A stretch of DNA of 64,000 nucleotides from Procambarus clarkii (Eukaryota > Arthropoda > Malacostraca > Decapoda > Cambaridae): NCBI RefSeq assembly GCF_040958095.1, contig NC_091227.1, forward strand, positions 16,734,932 to 16,798,931, read 5' to 3'. The notes below the pieces were generated by a model that searched no databases, was not told where the DNA came from, and was given only the letters and a program-made list of their open reading frames with translations. Each line of letters opens with the position of its first letter. Position 1 is the first letter of the stretch. Both the position numbers and the translations under genes were made by a program. This document shows, in pieces, positions 21,001 through 32,035 of the stretch.

Positions 21001-21345
21001 CTGCAACTCACAAATTAGTTCCTTCGCCGAGAAATTGCTAACATTCCTGTCCACTATCTTGCCACAATTATTAAACAAAATTCTGAGGGTTTTTTCCTAT
21101 GTTATTTTATCTATGAGAAGACATTACCATTACTAAAATAATAATAATAATAATAAACAATACTCCTCTCACATACTGGTATATTTTTCCCAGAATGATG
21201 AGTGTAAGAGTTAAAGTAAGAATGAAAGTACTCTCAGACTTCCTGTGGGCGTCAGGCGTGAAGGTCTGGCACCAAGCCTGACCATTTCCTCTCCATATCC
21301 TTGTAACAGTGATTATGCAACATCTACACTCGCCCTCCTCCGTTG
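21001..21345. other. Unassigned sequence
   Basis: Contains a short (AAT)n at 21137-21160; otherwise nothing recognised. Confidence 0.4.
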
Positions 21346-21620
21346 TATCACTGTCTATGCAACACTGCAACTGCCATTCAAACACTGAAACTGCTATTCC
21401 AACGCTGCCGCTATCACTGAAGCACCGCCACTTGCGTTGCTAGTCTAACCCTTGAGTGGCAGATATGGCACCATAACTTAAATTCTGGCACTACCATTCC
21501 AGTCCAGCTACGGTCACTGCACCACTGGCACTCTCATTGCACCACTGACCCCTGATATTGCACCACTGCAACACTGACCCTGTCATTGCAACACTTACAC
21601 TTGCAGTGTCAATATATGAA
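21346..21620. repeat. Decayed tandem repeat of an ACTGNNACTNNCATTSCA motif
   Basis: Loose recurrence of CACTG, CCACTG and CATTGCA or CATTCCA at about 30-bp spacing, too diverged to count precisely. Confidence 0.5.
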
Positions 21621-21646
21621 CTTCATGCAACAGAGGCAGATTAATG

Positions 21647-21775
21647 TTCAAGTAAGTTTATTGCAGTAACAAAATACAACCCAAAGGACAGTGCAATGCA
21701 GAAAAATAGACGGGTTAGGAAGGCGGGGTCCAAGAGCTAAGAACACGATTCTGCAGGAACAAATAATAAATACAT
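21647..21775 (+). mobile_element. Interspersed repeat fragment and LINE-tail variant
   Basis: TTCAAGTAAGTTTATTGCAG followed by AGGAAGGCGGGGTCCAAGAG and TCTGCAGGAACAAATAATAA. The second part is the LINE-tail variant of 5341-5480 in the opposite orientation. Confidence 0.55.
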
Positions 21776-22839
21776 GCATACGCACATCTTTCGCTCTTTC
21801 ATCTTTTTCTCATGTATCCCTCTTTTTCTCATTTATCCTTCTTACTCTCTCTCATTACTATCTTTTTTCTCTCTCTCTCTCTCCGTTCACGTCTTTGTGG
21901 AAAGAATAATTAGCCGCCTCAGTTGATGGGTGTGTCTTTTCTCTTGTGAAAATCAGCTCTGTATACATAATATGAATTCGGGGGAAGAGAGTGCCATTAC
22001 TAGAAATGAAGCAGTCACAGCTGATGGGAGCACAAACATCAGAGGAACACACACACACATGTGGCAACTGAGCCGGTTTTCATCTACACACATACGACTG
22101 TTACTACCACTGGGATGGTGTGTTCCATCACATATGACTTTCTACCGGGCTGGTATATGCCTGCTACTGCCAGAGGCTAGTGTCTGCTACACACACATGA
22201 CAGTCACAGGGCTATATCTGTTGCTATTCACAAATGACTATCTCTGCCTTGACATGCAGGCTCCCCGGAGCTGGGAACTATAACTCCTCTGCAGTAACGG
22301 GTCGTACTCTAGTCGAGGCTGCTTTGATGTCTGCGTGAATAGCGCTTGGATATCGTCCTCCCCAAAAATTCACATATTCAAAATAATATTAAAATAAAAA
22401 AATATATCACAATGAAACCACATAACTTAAATGTGGTCCAGTCTTAAATGTCTTAAATGTTCAGTACCTAAATATCTGTAATAAATTATCTACATTTATT
22501 TTTCAACCATTAAAATAATAATAATAATAATAAATCATAACATATCAATCATGCAAGTAAAAAAAAAAGAGCTGTAGAATGATTACAAATTGCTATAAGT
22601 TGCTAGTGAGCAAGAGACAAGACCAGGATTGACCATAAGGTGGCAGGTAAATCCACTACGGGTTCACCACAGCCCGTGCTACTTGCAACTTTCTATTCCG
22701 AGGAGCTGAATAAAAAACAACAACAATAACAGCCAAGAATTCTGTGTCGGGGCCCCGCAGCTAAAGTACAACTGAAATGTCGTGGCTCGTTTTATATATG
22801 TTGTCAGATGATGTGTGGGTCATAATCTCATAATCCTAA
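21776..22839. other. Unassigned DNA with low-complexity patches
   Basis: CT-rich patch at 21800-21885, loose ACACACATGACWGT repeats at 22080-22250 and (AAT)n at 22515-22532. No gene recognised. Confidence 0.45.
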
Positions 22840-23580
22840 CTTCAAACCTTCTCAAACATCCTCACTACCAAACCACATAATAATTACACCAATAACTCAT
22901 GAAGATCTTCACTTTTCAAAATCATAAGCATCTATGCAGTACTTACAACTAATTATCTTACTACTTCATAATAATTATCACATTTATTCAGAACTATCTT
23001 CACTACAAAAATAGTAATATTTACTGCACTAACTCGCAAACCATTTTTCACTCTAAACTCATAACCAGTAGCTCATTAAATTACTTATATCTTTCAACCA
23101 AACTCATAACAATTACTACAGAAATTTACAAACATTATTACTTCAATAACTCACAAATACCATTACAAAAAACACTCACAAACTTTGACCACGTTAATTC
23201 ACAAACATTAACCTGTGACTCACAAACGATAACAGTACTAACACAGAATGATAAATACAAATCATATATTGTACTCACAAACATCTTCACTTCATAAACC
23301 ATAAGAGTTAACACAGTACTCACATACACCTTCATTAATCACATCATAACAGTTATCACAAAAACTCAATAACATCATCGTTACGATCAGAATTATAACC
23401 ATTAACTCACAAACACTTGCACCATCAAACTCATAATCATTGTCTCATCAGCTCAGAAGACTTTTCACACTCAGTTTCATAATAATTAACACAGTGCTCA
23501 AAAATATCTTCACTTCAAGATATTACAATTTTCTCATTATGTTTCAAGCATCTTTGCAACTAAAATCATAACCGCTACTT
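22840..23580. repeat. Ancient AT-rich tandem repeat
   Basis: A diverged unit of roughly 50 bp with recurring ACTCACAAACAT, CTTCACT, CTCATAA and AATTAC words runs for about 740 bp. Individual copies are hard to align by eye, so the age must be high. Confidence 0.55.
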
Positions 23581-23587
23581 CACTATC

Positions 23588-23851
23588 TTCTTATCTTGAG
23601 GTTATCTTGAGATGATTTCGGGGCTTTTTTAGTGTCCCCGCGGCTCGGTCCTCGACCAGGCCTCCACCCCCCAGGAAGCAGCCCGTGACAGCTGACTAAC
23701 ACCCAGATACCTATTTTACTGCTAGGTAACAGGGACATTGGGCAGAGTTTCTTTCACCCTTTGTTTCTCGCTGGCGCCTGGGATCGAACCCAGGACCACA
23801 GGATCACAAATCCAGCGTGCTGTCCGCTCGGCCGACCGACTCGGCTTCTAT
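23588..23851 (-). mobile_element. SINE-2 with a precise 22-bp internal inversion
   Basis: Full SINE-2 on the minus strand with the head (GGCCGAGCGGACAGCACGCT), box B GGTTCGATCCC and CTCAAGATAAC tail. Compared with the other four long copies, bases 23739-23760 are the exact reverse complement of the expected sequence (here TGGGCAGAGTTTCTTTCACC and CT), with unchanged sequence on both sides. Confidence 0.92.
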
Positions 23852-24178
23852 ATGTAGAAACTTTCTTACATTCTAGTAAAGACACTAGCACGCTTAGCGT
23901 TTCAAGCAAGTCCTTAATATGTCTCCGGTGTCTATAAGGTAATTATCAAGATAAAATGTTTTAAGCCAGTATGGCTATATAGCACCATGTCTCTAAGACA
24001 ATGCGAGGGTTCATCTCCAACAATAACTCACAATTATCTTCAGAACTTGCTGGTGAAGGAGCCCGGTAGATGACGGCCTTCACTATATTTCCGTCATCTA
24101 GGATATGAAGAGCAGCTGACTTTTACCGCCTTACTTCTCTTCAATCTCAGTTGGTCCAGTCGAGACCAAAGGCCCAAA
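23852..24178. other. Unassigned sequence upstream of the kinase-like sequence
   Basis: A short inverted pair TAGATGACGG/CCGTCATCTA at about 24067-24112 is the only structure seen. No TATA box was evident. Confidence 0.4.
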
Positions 24179-25003
24179 ATGGAGTTAGGTCGAGAAGAAA
24201 TCCTTCGCCTACTGGACAACGCGGGAAAGGTTCTGGGAAGTGGCTCATATGGAGTAGTGGCGCTTGTTAACTCTCACGGAATGTAAGCAGCCCTTAAGGT
24301 AGCCAAGTCCACTAAAGCCACCAAAAGCTTCCACCGCGAAGCCACCATTTTGGAATCACTGAAGGGCGCAGGCGGCGCCCCTCTGCTGCTGGGGGTGTCA
24401 ACTGAGCCCCAAGCACTGCTCACCACTTATAAAGGAAACTGTACGCTGGAAGACATAATACATAATCCCCTTTACAATTTAATCACAGTCGGACTAGAGG
24501 TCGGGAGAAAAATTCAAGAGATTCACGCGATGGGAATTATTCATAATGATATCAAAGGTGATAATGTTATGATCCAGGGATCACCAAACGACCCAAAAGT
24601 CAGCATTATTGACTACGGACTGGCATGTAAGGACGGGGATAATATGTAAATGTCCGGTGACCCATCCGTCTACCAAACATACGCCCCAGAACTCCTCCGT
24701 CGTCAGCCCAGTACCCACTACTCCGACGTGTTCTCATACGGGCGACTCATGCAAGAACTTCTGGAAAATTTAGACACCCGATACCCACCTTTGGATGACT
24801 TGTTTAAGGAAGCAACAAATCCCAACCCACTACATCGTCCGTCTCTTCCGGAACTTCTTCAACGTTTTCAGGAACACGTCTACAGGAGCACCCTTACCCG
24901 GGACCATCGGCCTAAGATGGGTAAGCGGACCCCCGAACCCTTCAGTCTGTGGTGCGCCGCCAGACTGAGTCACCACCATAACGTGTCCAAGTCTCGTACA
25001 TAA
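24179..25003 (+). pseudogene. Protein-kinase-like sequence, intronless and broken
   Basis: A single uninterrupted stretch of about 275 codons, counted from ATG 24179, covers a complete small serine/threonine-type kinase domain. It has the glycine loop GSGSYGVV, the ATP-binding lysine in AALKVAK, the catalytic loop HNDIKGDNVMI (HxDxKxxxN), DYG in place of DFG, APE in QTYAPELLR, the SDVFSYGRLM helix-F region and the closing arginine in HRPSLPEL. The frame is broken about twice, yet motifs on all sides are preserved, so decay is recent or the gene is under odd constraint. No introns are seen, which fits a retrocopy or a gene carried by a mobile element. The origin (host family or foreign) cannot be decided here. 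No long poly(A) or target duplication was found. Confidence 0.75.
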
Positions 25004-25099
25004 CCACAACGCCTCCAACAAGCACAAAACTGAGTGTTTTGTACATGTATCTTTTAACAGTGTTTTCTGTGTATATGAATCGAATTGCTAGTATATAAT
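25004..25099. other. Flank of the kinase-like sequence
   Basis: AT-rich; no poly(A) run that would confirm retroposition. Confidence 0.35.
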
Positions 25100-25297
25100 A
25101 TGTGTGTGTGTGTGTGTGTGTACTCACCTAGTTGTGCTTGCGGGGGTTGAGCTCTGGCTCTTTGGTCCCGCCTCTCAACCGTCAATCAACAGGTGTACGG
25201 GTTCCTGAGCCTATTGGGGTCTATCATATATACACTTTAAACTGTGTATGGAGTCAGCCTCCACCACATCAAAGTGTGTGTGTGTGTGTGTGTGTGT
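25100..25297 (-). mobile_element. LINE 3' tail between TG runs
   Basis: Minus-strand LINE UTR: AGGCGGGACCAAAGAGCCAG, CCCCCGCAAGCACAACTAGG, TGAGTACACACA. It is preceded on the right by a piece of ORF2 3' sequence (GGTGGAGGCTGACTCC) and bounded by TG runs at 25101-25118 and 25274-25295. Confidence 0.85.
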
Positions 25298-25849
25298 TGG
25301 ATATTTCCAACATCGAATACAGCATTGTTGTATTCTCATTACTTATTACTAACCATACTTAATATTGTATTAAGTAAAATTAACAACTCGTAGAATTCTC
25401 ATGTACTAATAATTCATCTGTGCATTAGGCTAGAATTCTCACGTCACCTGACGCCAGTATTGCGTCAGATTTCTTTACAGTAAAACACATTATATTCAAT
25501 TTGTGTGAGAATTAAATACGATTCTCCATAATTAAAGCATTCTGTATGACAACTGATTGCAGACGAATTGTTCTCTAACTAAAAGCCGAATAGAGCGTTA
25601 GAATCATAGCGCCTACCTCGCGGTAGAGTTAACGTCATCAATGAATGCCATGGGGAGACATTAATTCCTCTCCCTTATATATTTACTATTCTTAAATAGT
25701 TAAATAATAATATTTCATTCCTCTAAATAATAAACCCGTCCAGTCTTTAGAGTTTCAAGCGCGAATGAGAGAAATATTAATGTTCAAGACAATAATTTGT
25801 CATGAACGTCGACTCGGGTGGGTTGGGGACGCCATCCTGAGTCGGTGAG
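25298..25849. other. Unassigned AT-rich DNA
   Basis: No gene or repeat recognised. Confidence 0.45.
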
Positions 25850-26016
25850 TCAGTCGGTGCGTGGACACGTGCAGAGTTGAAAGGAAACAAACTTGCGCTC
25901 ACCGTACTCATAAGAATACGCCATTGTCCAGCAAATAGGACAAGTGTGTCCATCCACAGATGAAAGCCGCCACTGTGAGGCGTGAACGACCTTGCAGATA
26001 ATATCTTCAACTAGTG
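25850..26016 (-). CDS. Possible terminal exon of a small cysteine-rich protein
   Basis: On the minus strand a pyrimidine-rich stretch ending TTTAACACCAG could be a splice acceptor. It is followed by an open frame to the TGA at 25850-25852. The frame reads LVEDIICKVVHASQWRLSSV, then DGHTCPICWTMAYSYEYGER and KFVSFQLCTCPRTD. Five cysteines in a CPIC / LCTCP arrangement are suggestive of a disulphide-bonded secreted peptide or a small zinc site, but I do not recognise a family. No upstream exon with a start codon was found, so this is a weak call that could be chance. Confidence 0.2.
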
Positions 26017-26910
26017 CTGGTGTTAAATAAGGGACCCCTAGACTTGGTTCCTGACGACACGTGATCAGCCAGCTTGAAACGCATCAATCCAGGATAGGTT
26101 CACCGGAGCCTGGGATGCGAAATTACGGCAATCTTAATACTTATACAGTGCCCACAGCTAAGTACCTTTTATTTGATGCATCATTTACAGGTTTAATAAT
26201 AGCGGGGTGATTGCGCGTCACGCGGCGAGATAACACCTAATAACAGGTGATTAGAATTCCATCTGTAGATATCAATAATCTTGAATATGAATTGAGTAGT
26301 TAAATCAATTGCTACTGGTAGTTATTTATCTTGCAGCTCGGGAGACGAATGCCTCATGCTGTCTTCTCCATGTTAATCGTGCCATTCGTCAATGTGCCAG
26401 ACTTGGAGATTAAGAGGACTTCCAGAGTTATCTAAAGGAACCTACTACAAGCTAAGGCTTATTTCTTTTTCCTATCTTTTAGCAATTTGATACATTCAGA
26501 ATGTTCAACATAATGTGTGATTTACTGTAACTCATTGCTATGCTCATATTCATGTTCTTCTTTGTATGAATAATATTATATTCAACATTATTTATAGGAT
26601 TAGATTATTATTAATTGAATTAGTGAACGAACCACACTTATTCCTGGACGTACTGACCTCCAGTAATAACCCCCCAATGTAGGTGTTTGAGGTTTGGTTT
26701 TTTAATAATACAGCCCATTAATTATTCTTATGATCATACTTTCTAGTCATATCCATAGTCACTGGTTTTCTCTAGAATTTTATCTAATGATCTGAAATTC
26801 TCAGTTTCCCTCTTTACTTTAAAAGCGGGTGGTCCTTCGTAATTTAATTTACTATTTTAATTATTAATTAATCAGAATCAAACCCAAATATCCCACAAGT
26901 CCCACTGTTT
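26017..26910. other. Unassigned intergenic DNA
   Basis: AT-rich; nothing recognised before the inverted duplication begins. Confidence 0.45.
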
Positions 26911-28225
26911 GTCGTTCATTACCGAACCCTGAAACGAGGACTTTATCCAGCGGTTCTCCATTGGTCACTGACGTATACCCGTCGGTCGACACCTCACCTC
27001 TCACCACACCCAACAGAAGCGACAGTCACCTCTACTCTCCTCAACACCGCCACTAGTCTCCGATATTGCGGAAGAATCCCGCTTCAAACAGCATAAATCA
27101 GTTAATTAATGGTTGCGACATTTTCGACTCCTGCTTATACTGTAACCCCTAAATGCTTTGCAGTTTGGTTCTCCATCATAGAACAATATTGCCGCCCATT
27201 TTGTGTTACAGAATTATCTGAATTGGTCCATTGTGCGCCATTGTGTGTCTCTGGGAACAAGTTTAGAGCTGCTTACTCTAGACTTATAATGTTATTAGAA
27301 AGTCGCTTGTTTACCACTAATTCAAATACATGACAAACAAATTAATAAGTGGTCTGTCATCAGAGACCTAATTCGCTGTCCACACCTGTCTATAAGGACC
27401 TCCGGCTCAGTCCTTCGCGAAAATTGACCGACCAGCTCACTTCTGGTTCGCTAGTCCGCTTAACATCACTCGCTGGACGTATTTCAGGCCGCAAGTGCAC
27501 CTCTACACACTCAGTACACAGGACTGTACCCGAGGAATCGTTCATCCAGCGACCCTTTTACCTCCTAAAAATGCGATTCCTGGGACTCAACGCTTGCCAC
27601 CCCCCCCCCTCTCCCTTTCCCTGGATAAACCTAGCTAAGTGACCAGAGCCACTGCATCTCTGCTGACGTCCCCCGGACGGTGTCGTCGACGCTACAACAT
27701 CTACCTTTGTTAAGGAAGTGATTGTGTTGTCCGACTTTTCTTAAGTTGTGATTAATTACGACACATCGTAACATGGCAACACTGGAAACAGAAGGAAATT
27801 GTTACGTACCTTAGAGATTGGTGGAGTCCTGTCACACGATGAGCTATCAAAAACGTACCTGAAATTGCATGAAAATTGATTATTTATCTTCTTTTTTACA
27901 TATTTTTATATATTAAAATTCTCATATGTCACACGAATAATTATATTTTAATCCACATATATAAGCAGCGCAGGTGAAGGTGACACTTGAGCATCAAGGT
28001 GTTGCTTACCTTGAGCTGAAGACGAGAGAGCTGGAGAACCTCGTCTAGGGAGGTCAGGCCGGGGACAAGAACTTGACCCAACACTGCCTTCAACACGCGC
28101 ATATACACAACTTAACAAGATCACGTAATAGTTCAACACAAGACCAGAAACACTGCACAAAGAATTACAGGTACAGACTCTTACGTAATTTTGAAATAGC
28201 AGTTCGAACTTATCTTCGTCTAAAT
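26911..28225 (+). repeat. Left arm of a large inverted duplication
   Basis: Aligned by eye to the reverse complement of 30541-32706. Matching landmarks in order are TTCATTACCGAAMCCTGAAAC, ACAATATTGCCGCCCATTTT, TTTAGAGCTGCTTACTCTA, GTCGCTTGTTTACCACTAAT, GTCCTTCGCGAAAA, AGTACACAGGACTGTACCCG, TCGTAACATGGCAACA and the exon-like segment at 28010-28152. Roughly nine in ten bases agree where I compared. It holds a single copy of the core that is expanded into a minisatellite in the right arm (about 27568-27600). Confidence 0.9.
28010..28152 (-). pseudogene. Exon-like segment, left arm of the inverted duplication
   Basis: Between a TTGTGCAG acceptor and a GTAAGC donor lies a 143-nt segment homologous to 30745-30878. 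Its first half encodes a hydrophobic stretch (SGLVLNYYVILLSCVY). A net 10-bp insertion relative to the right arm then changes the frame, so the two arms do not encode the same second half. With both splice sites kept it may be a decayed exon of a duplicated gene whose other exons I cannot find. Confidence 0.3.
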
Positions 28226-30127
28226 TTCCTTTAAAACACCTGTATTCCTGTATTTCGAGTCAGCACCTCGTCACGTATAGCAGTAGCGCCGTATTCTGCC
28301 CGGGTTTCTCGCACGTAACTCAAATGAAACTATAGTACACTTTTAGGACTTTGCCTGACGGCAATCGAATAATGCAGGTACCTGCAGGGCACTCAGGTAC
28401 CTGCAGGGCATTCAGGTACCTGCAGAGTACTCTTAAATTGTAATGTACACAATCAGGCATTAACGTGGCAACATTTAGTTCCAGTAAATCACTGACTCAA
28501 TTCTTGCTTCTATAATCCACGAGAAGCTGCGGAATTTTGTAGATAAATTTTTCGTATTTCCGTCACAGCTCAGCACAGCACTCATTAACCATACGTAATG
28601 ACTCAATGCTCTGACTACACCACTCCGTCCTCACACTACAATGCCCCAGGCGGCGGCCATATACGTATACATTAATGTTAACAAATTGTGTGCTCAAAAT
28701 TGACGTTTTTCTTAAATATAAATTAAAATTGTTACATATTTGAACTTGCTGTATAGTTAAGTCTAGGCTAGCTTTTGGCGTTCAGGTTCTATTGGAAGTT
28801 ATTGGGTGAAGTATGGAGCAGAGAACGTCGGCAAAGCTCTGTTCAAGAAATGTTCGAACGACGTCAGTTGTGAGTCGTGGGTAAAATGTTCTACGTTCGT
28901 AAACTGGGGATTTGACGGCTAGATTAATGAGAACTAGGCCTTCTTTTAGGAGAACGGGCTGTGAGTTGCCCCGAGGAAGTATTGGGGTCAGATCTTACTT
29001 TCAAGACTCGAATAAACACGCTTATAATACCCTCTCGACCACAGGCAGTGTTTCGTCGTAGTTTCGCCTCAAAACATCGGCCAAATGCATCACTCATGTC
29101 GTATTCTCTAAGCTCACATTCCCTAAATATTTCACATACGCAATTGAGCACATATAATTATATTCTTCCTCATAAGCAGACTGTCATCCAAGCTTCGACA
29201 AACTGTCATCCAAGCTTCGACAGTCATTAAAGTTTCCACCGACCCCAAAAGAAGATTCGTTAATTTTAATGTACTGTACTATACTATGTAACCAAAATGA
29301 TATCTTCACGAATAAGAATGAACTTTTATGTATTTTAAAATTTTGTGCATAATTATGCCTATGCCAGGCTAGGTTAGGTGTTTTAGTTCTGTAGGTAATT
29401 ATATGTATGAAATAGATGGGCGGAGTGATGATATTTGACGGTAAGTGGGCGGAGTATTCATCAACTCATCATCAAGTAATGGCCACTGCAGCTGTCAACG
29501 TCCCGTGATGCATGCCGTAAATTTAACGTCATATATAATGCATAATCGGCAGTTTCTCAAATACAATATAATGTTACTATATAATCATATATAAAATGTT
29601 TCACATTCATAGTAATGGGTTTGGATGATGGATTATCCATGCTTTTAGTTCTTAATTAGGGTTAGTGTCGTGTGGTTTGAATGAAGGAAGTGAACGAAGC
29701 ATTTTGGACATTTGTTTTCACAGTTCATCGTCGTAACAAAAGGCCGTTGGGTTCACAACGTACAAGTCATATACTGACGTTTTAAAATCTATATAAGTCA
29801 GTATTTGACTTACATTCTGGGCAGAAGGATGGGTTGTGTTTGGCTGAGTTAGGCTGAAACGATGGAACACCTGGCTACGGGCGGGTTTATGAGCGGGGTC
29901 ATTCGAATCCCCGAACGGAAAACCTTCTGAACCCTTTACTCCCGCCTGTTGCTCCAGTATAACGTTGGGTATGGTAGGAGCAGGACGTGCTCTGGTGAGT
30001 GGCACACATGCATGTAAATGCTTTATGATGAATTAAAATGTTACTGCTGGAAAATAAAAATTGACGTAGGTATTTACTTATAAACAGTTCAAGAAAGAAA
30101 TTATCAGGAGCTTTAAAAAGCGCCCAA
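28226..30127. other. Spacer of the inverted duplication
   Basis: Single-copy-looking sequence. A 19-bp unit, CAGGTACCTGCAGGGCAYT, is repeated three times at about 28375-28431; each holds the palindromes GGTACC and CTGCAG. At 29181-29220 the word ACTGTCATCCAAGCTTCGAC is repeated twice. A 75-codon minus-strand frame (28924-29151) has no recognised motif. Confidence 0.5.
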
Positions 30128-30292
30128 GCCATTACGACTATACAGAACTTGGAAGGGGTTAGGAAATGGATTTGGATGGGACAGTAGGGGGGGGGGGAGG
30201 ATGGTGCCCAACCACTTGGACGGTCTGGGGATTGAACGCCGACCTGAATGAAGCGAAACCATCGCTCTACCGTTCAGCCTTATGTGGTATAT
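30128..30292 (-). mobile_element. SINE-1 copy
   Basis: Antisense SINE-1: GGCTGAACGGTAGAGCGATG, GGCGTTCAATCCCC, CCAAGTGGTTGGGCACCAT and, at the far end, ATGGCTTGGGCGC. A G run at 30188-30199 is expanded. It lies in the spacer only, so it postdates the inverted duplication or inserted outside the arms. Confidence 0.88.
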
Positions 30293-30540
30293 GATTATTG
30301 AAATATTAATAAACTATTGGCGTGTTTTGACTAGTTTCTTGACTTGAAATTAATTTGTTTGCTATAATGGATGCGGGGACTTCAAATGTTCGTTCTTTCC
30401 TCAGTGAGGTCCATGACGTCTGCTGAGCATAGCGGCGAGGACTAAGACGGACATGAGGGTGGAGCACACGGCTGCTGCTGTACTCGCCGAGGTGTTGACA
30501 GAATAGTTTAGTGTTTTACAGGACACTTTCCACCAAGATT
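30293..30540. other. Unassigned end of the spacer
   Basis: Nothing recognised. The stretch is somewhat GC-richer than its flanks, with GCGGCGAGGACTAAGACGG. Confidence 0.4.
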
Positions 30541-30744
30541 GGCCTCAACTGTTATTTCAAAATTACATAATTCTCTGTACCTGTAACTCGTGTTTTGATA
30601 CCTTAATGAATTACCTGTAAAACATTTGAACTATAGGTATGTTATCAGTGAGGTATGTAATAAGGTGAATACTATAAGCGGACTACTGTCTGTAGTGGTG
30701 GTTAGGTGGTTTAACCATTGAATTCTAATTGGAAAATCCTGCAG

Positions 30745-30878
30745 TGTTTCCTGGACTTGTGTTGATCTATTACGTGGTCTTGTTAAGTTACGTGTTGAAG
30801 GCAGTGTTGGGTCAAGCTCTTGTCCCCGGCCTGACCTCTCTAGACGAGGTTCTCCAGCTCTCTCGTCTTCAGCTCAAG
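30745..30878 (+). CDS. Candidate internal exon, right arm
   Basis: Flanked by CTGCAG acceptor and GTAAGC donor, both shared with the left arm. One frame is open across all 134 nt and encodes GLVLIYYVVLLSYVLKAVLG then QALVPGLTSLDEVLQLSRLQ. That is a hydrophobic, signal-peptide-like stretch followed by an amphipathic segment. An ATG at 30729, just ahead of the acceptor, could alternatively start translation without splicing. Partner exons are not identified and no family is recognised. Confidence 0.3.
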
Positions 30879-31262
30879 GTAAGCAACACCTTGATGCTCA
30901 AGTGTCATCTTTACCTGCGCTGCTTATATATGTGGATTAAAATATAATTATTCATGTGGCAATATGAGAATTTTAAGATATAAAAATATGTAAAAAATAA
31001 TGTAAATAATAGGTTTTCATGCCATTCAGGTAAGTGTTTGATAGCTCATCGTGTGACAGGAATCCATCAATCTCTAAGGTACGTAACAATTTCCTTCTGT
31101 TTCCATTGTTGCCATGTTACGATGTGTCGTAATTAATCACAACTTGAGAAAAGTCGGACAACACAATCACTTCCTTAACAAAGGTAGATGTTGTGGCGTC
31201 GACGTGGACCGTCCGGGTGACGTCAGCAGAGATGCAATGGCTCGGGTCACTTAGCTAGGTTT

Positions 31263-32035
31263 ATCCAGGAAAAGGGAGGGAGGGAGGGGGTTGATTAGGG
31301 GGATCTGGGGTGTTTGGGGGAAGCGTAGAGGGCCCAGAAATCGCAGTTGTAGGGGGGAAAGGGAGGGAGGGGGGGGGGGTTGAGGAGGGGAGTTGGGGGG
31401 AAGCATGGAGGGGCCCAGAAATCGCAGTTGTAGGGGGGAAAGGGAGGGAGGGGGGGGGGGGTTGATGAGGGGGGCTGGGGGGTTGGGGGGAAGCATGGAA
31501 GGGCCCAGAAATCGCAGTTGTAGGGGGGAGGGACGGGGGGGTTGATGAGGGGGGCTGGGGGGTAGGGGGGAAGCATGGAGGGGCCCAGAAATCGCAGTTG
31601 TAGGGGGGGGAGGTTGATGAGGGGGGCTGGAGGGGGTTGATGAGGGGGGCGGGGGGTCGGGGGGAAGCGTGGAGGGCCCAGAAATCGCAGTTGTAGGGGG
31701 GGGGAAGGGAGGGAGGGGGTGTGATGAGAGGGGGGCTGGGGGGTTAATGGGGGGGGGGGGTTGGGGGAAGCGTGGAGGGCCCAGAAATCGCAGATGTGGG
31801 GGGGGGGGTGGAAGGGAGGGAGGGAGGGAGGTTGATAAAGGGGGGGTTGGGGGGAAGCATGGAGGGCCCAGAAATCGCAGTTGTAGGGGGGAAAGGGAGG
31901 GAGGAGGGGTTGATTAGGGAGGTCTGGGGTGTTGGGGGAAGCGTGGAGGGCCCAGAAATCGCAGTTGTAGGGGGGAATGGAGGGAGGGGGTAGGGGGGAA
32001 GCGTAGAGGGCCCAGAAATCGCAGTTGCAGGGGGA
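31263..32035. repeat. G-rich minisatellite, nine core copies
   Basis: Nine copies of GGCCCAGAAATCGCAG, spaced 60-105 bp apart, are separated by long G runs and GGGGGGAAGC. The plus strand is strongly G-rich throughout, with many runs of four or more G, so G-quadruplex formation is plausible. The left arm has one core only. On the minus strand the array supports a 322-codon proline-rich frame that I do not regard as a gene. Confidence 0.9.
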
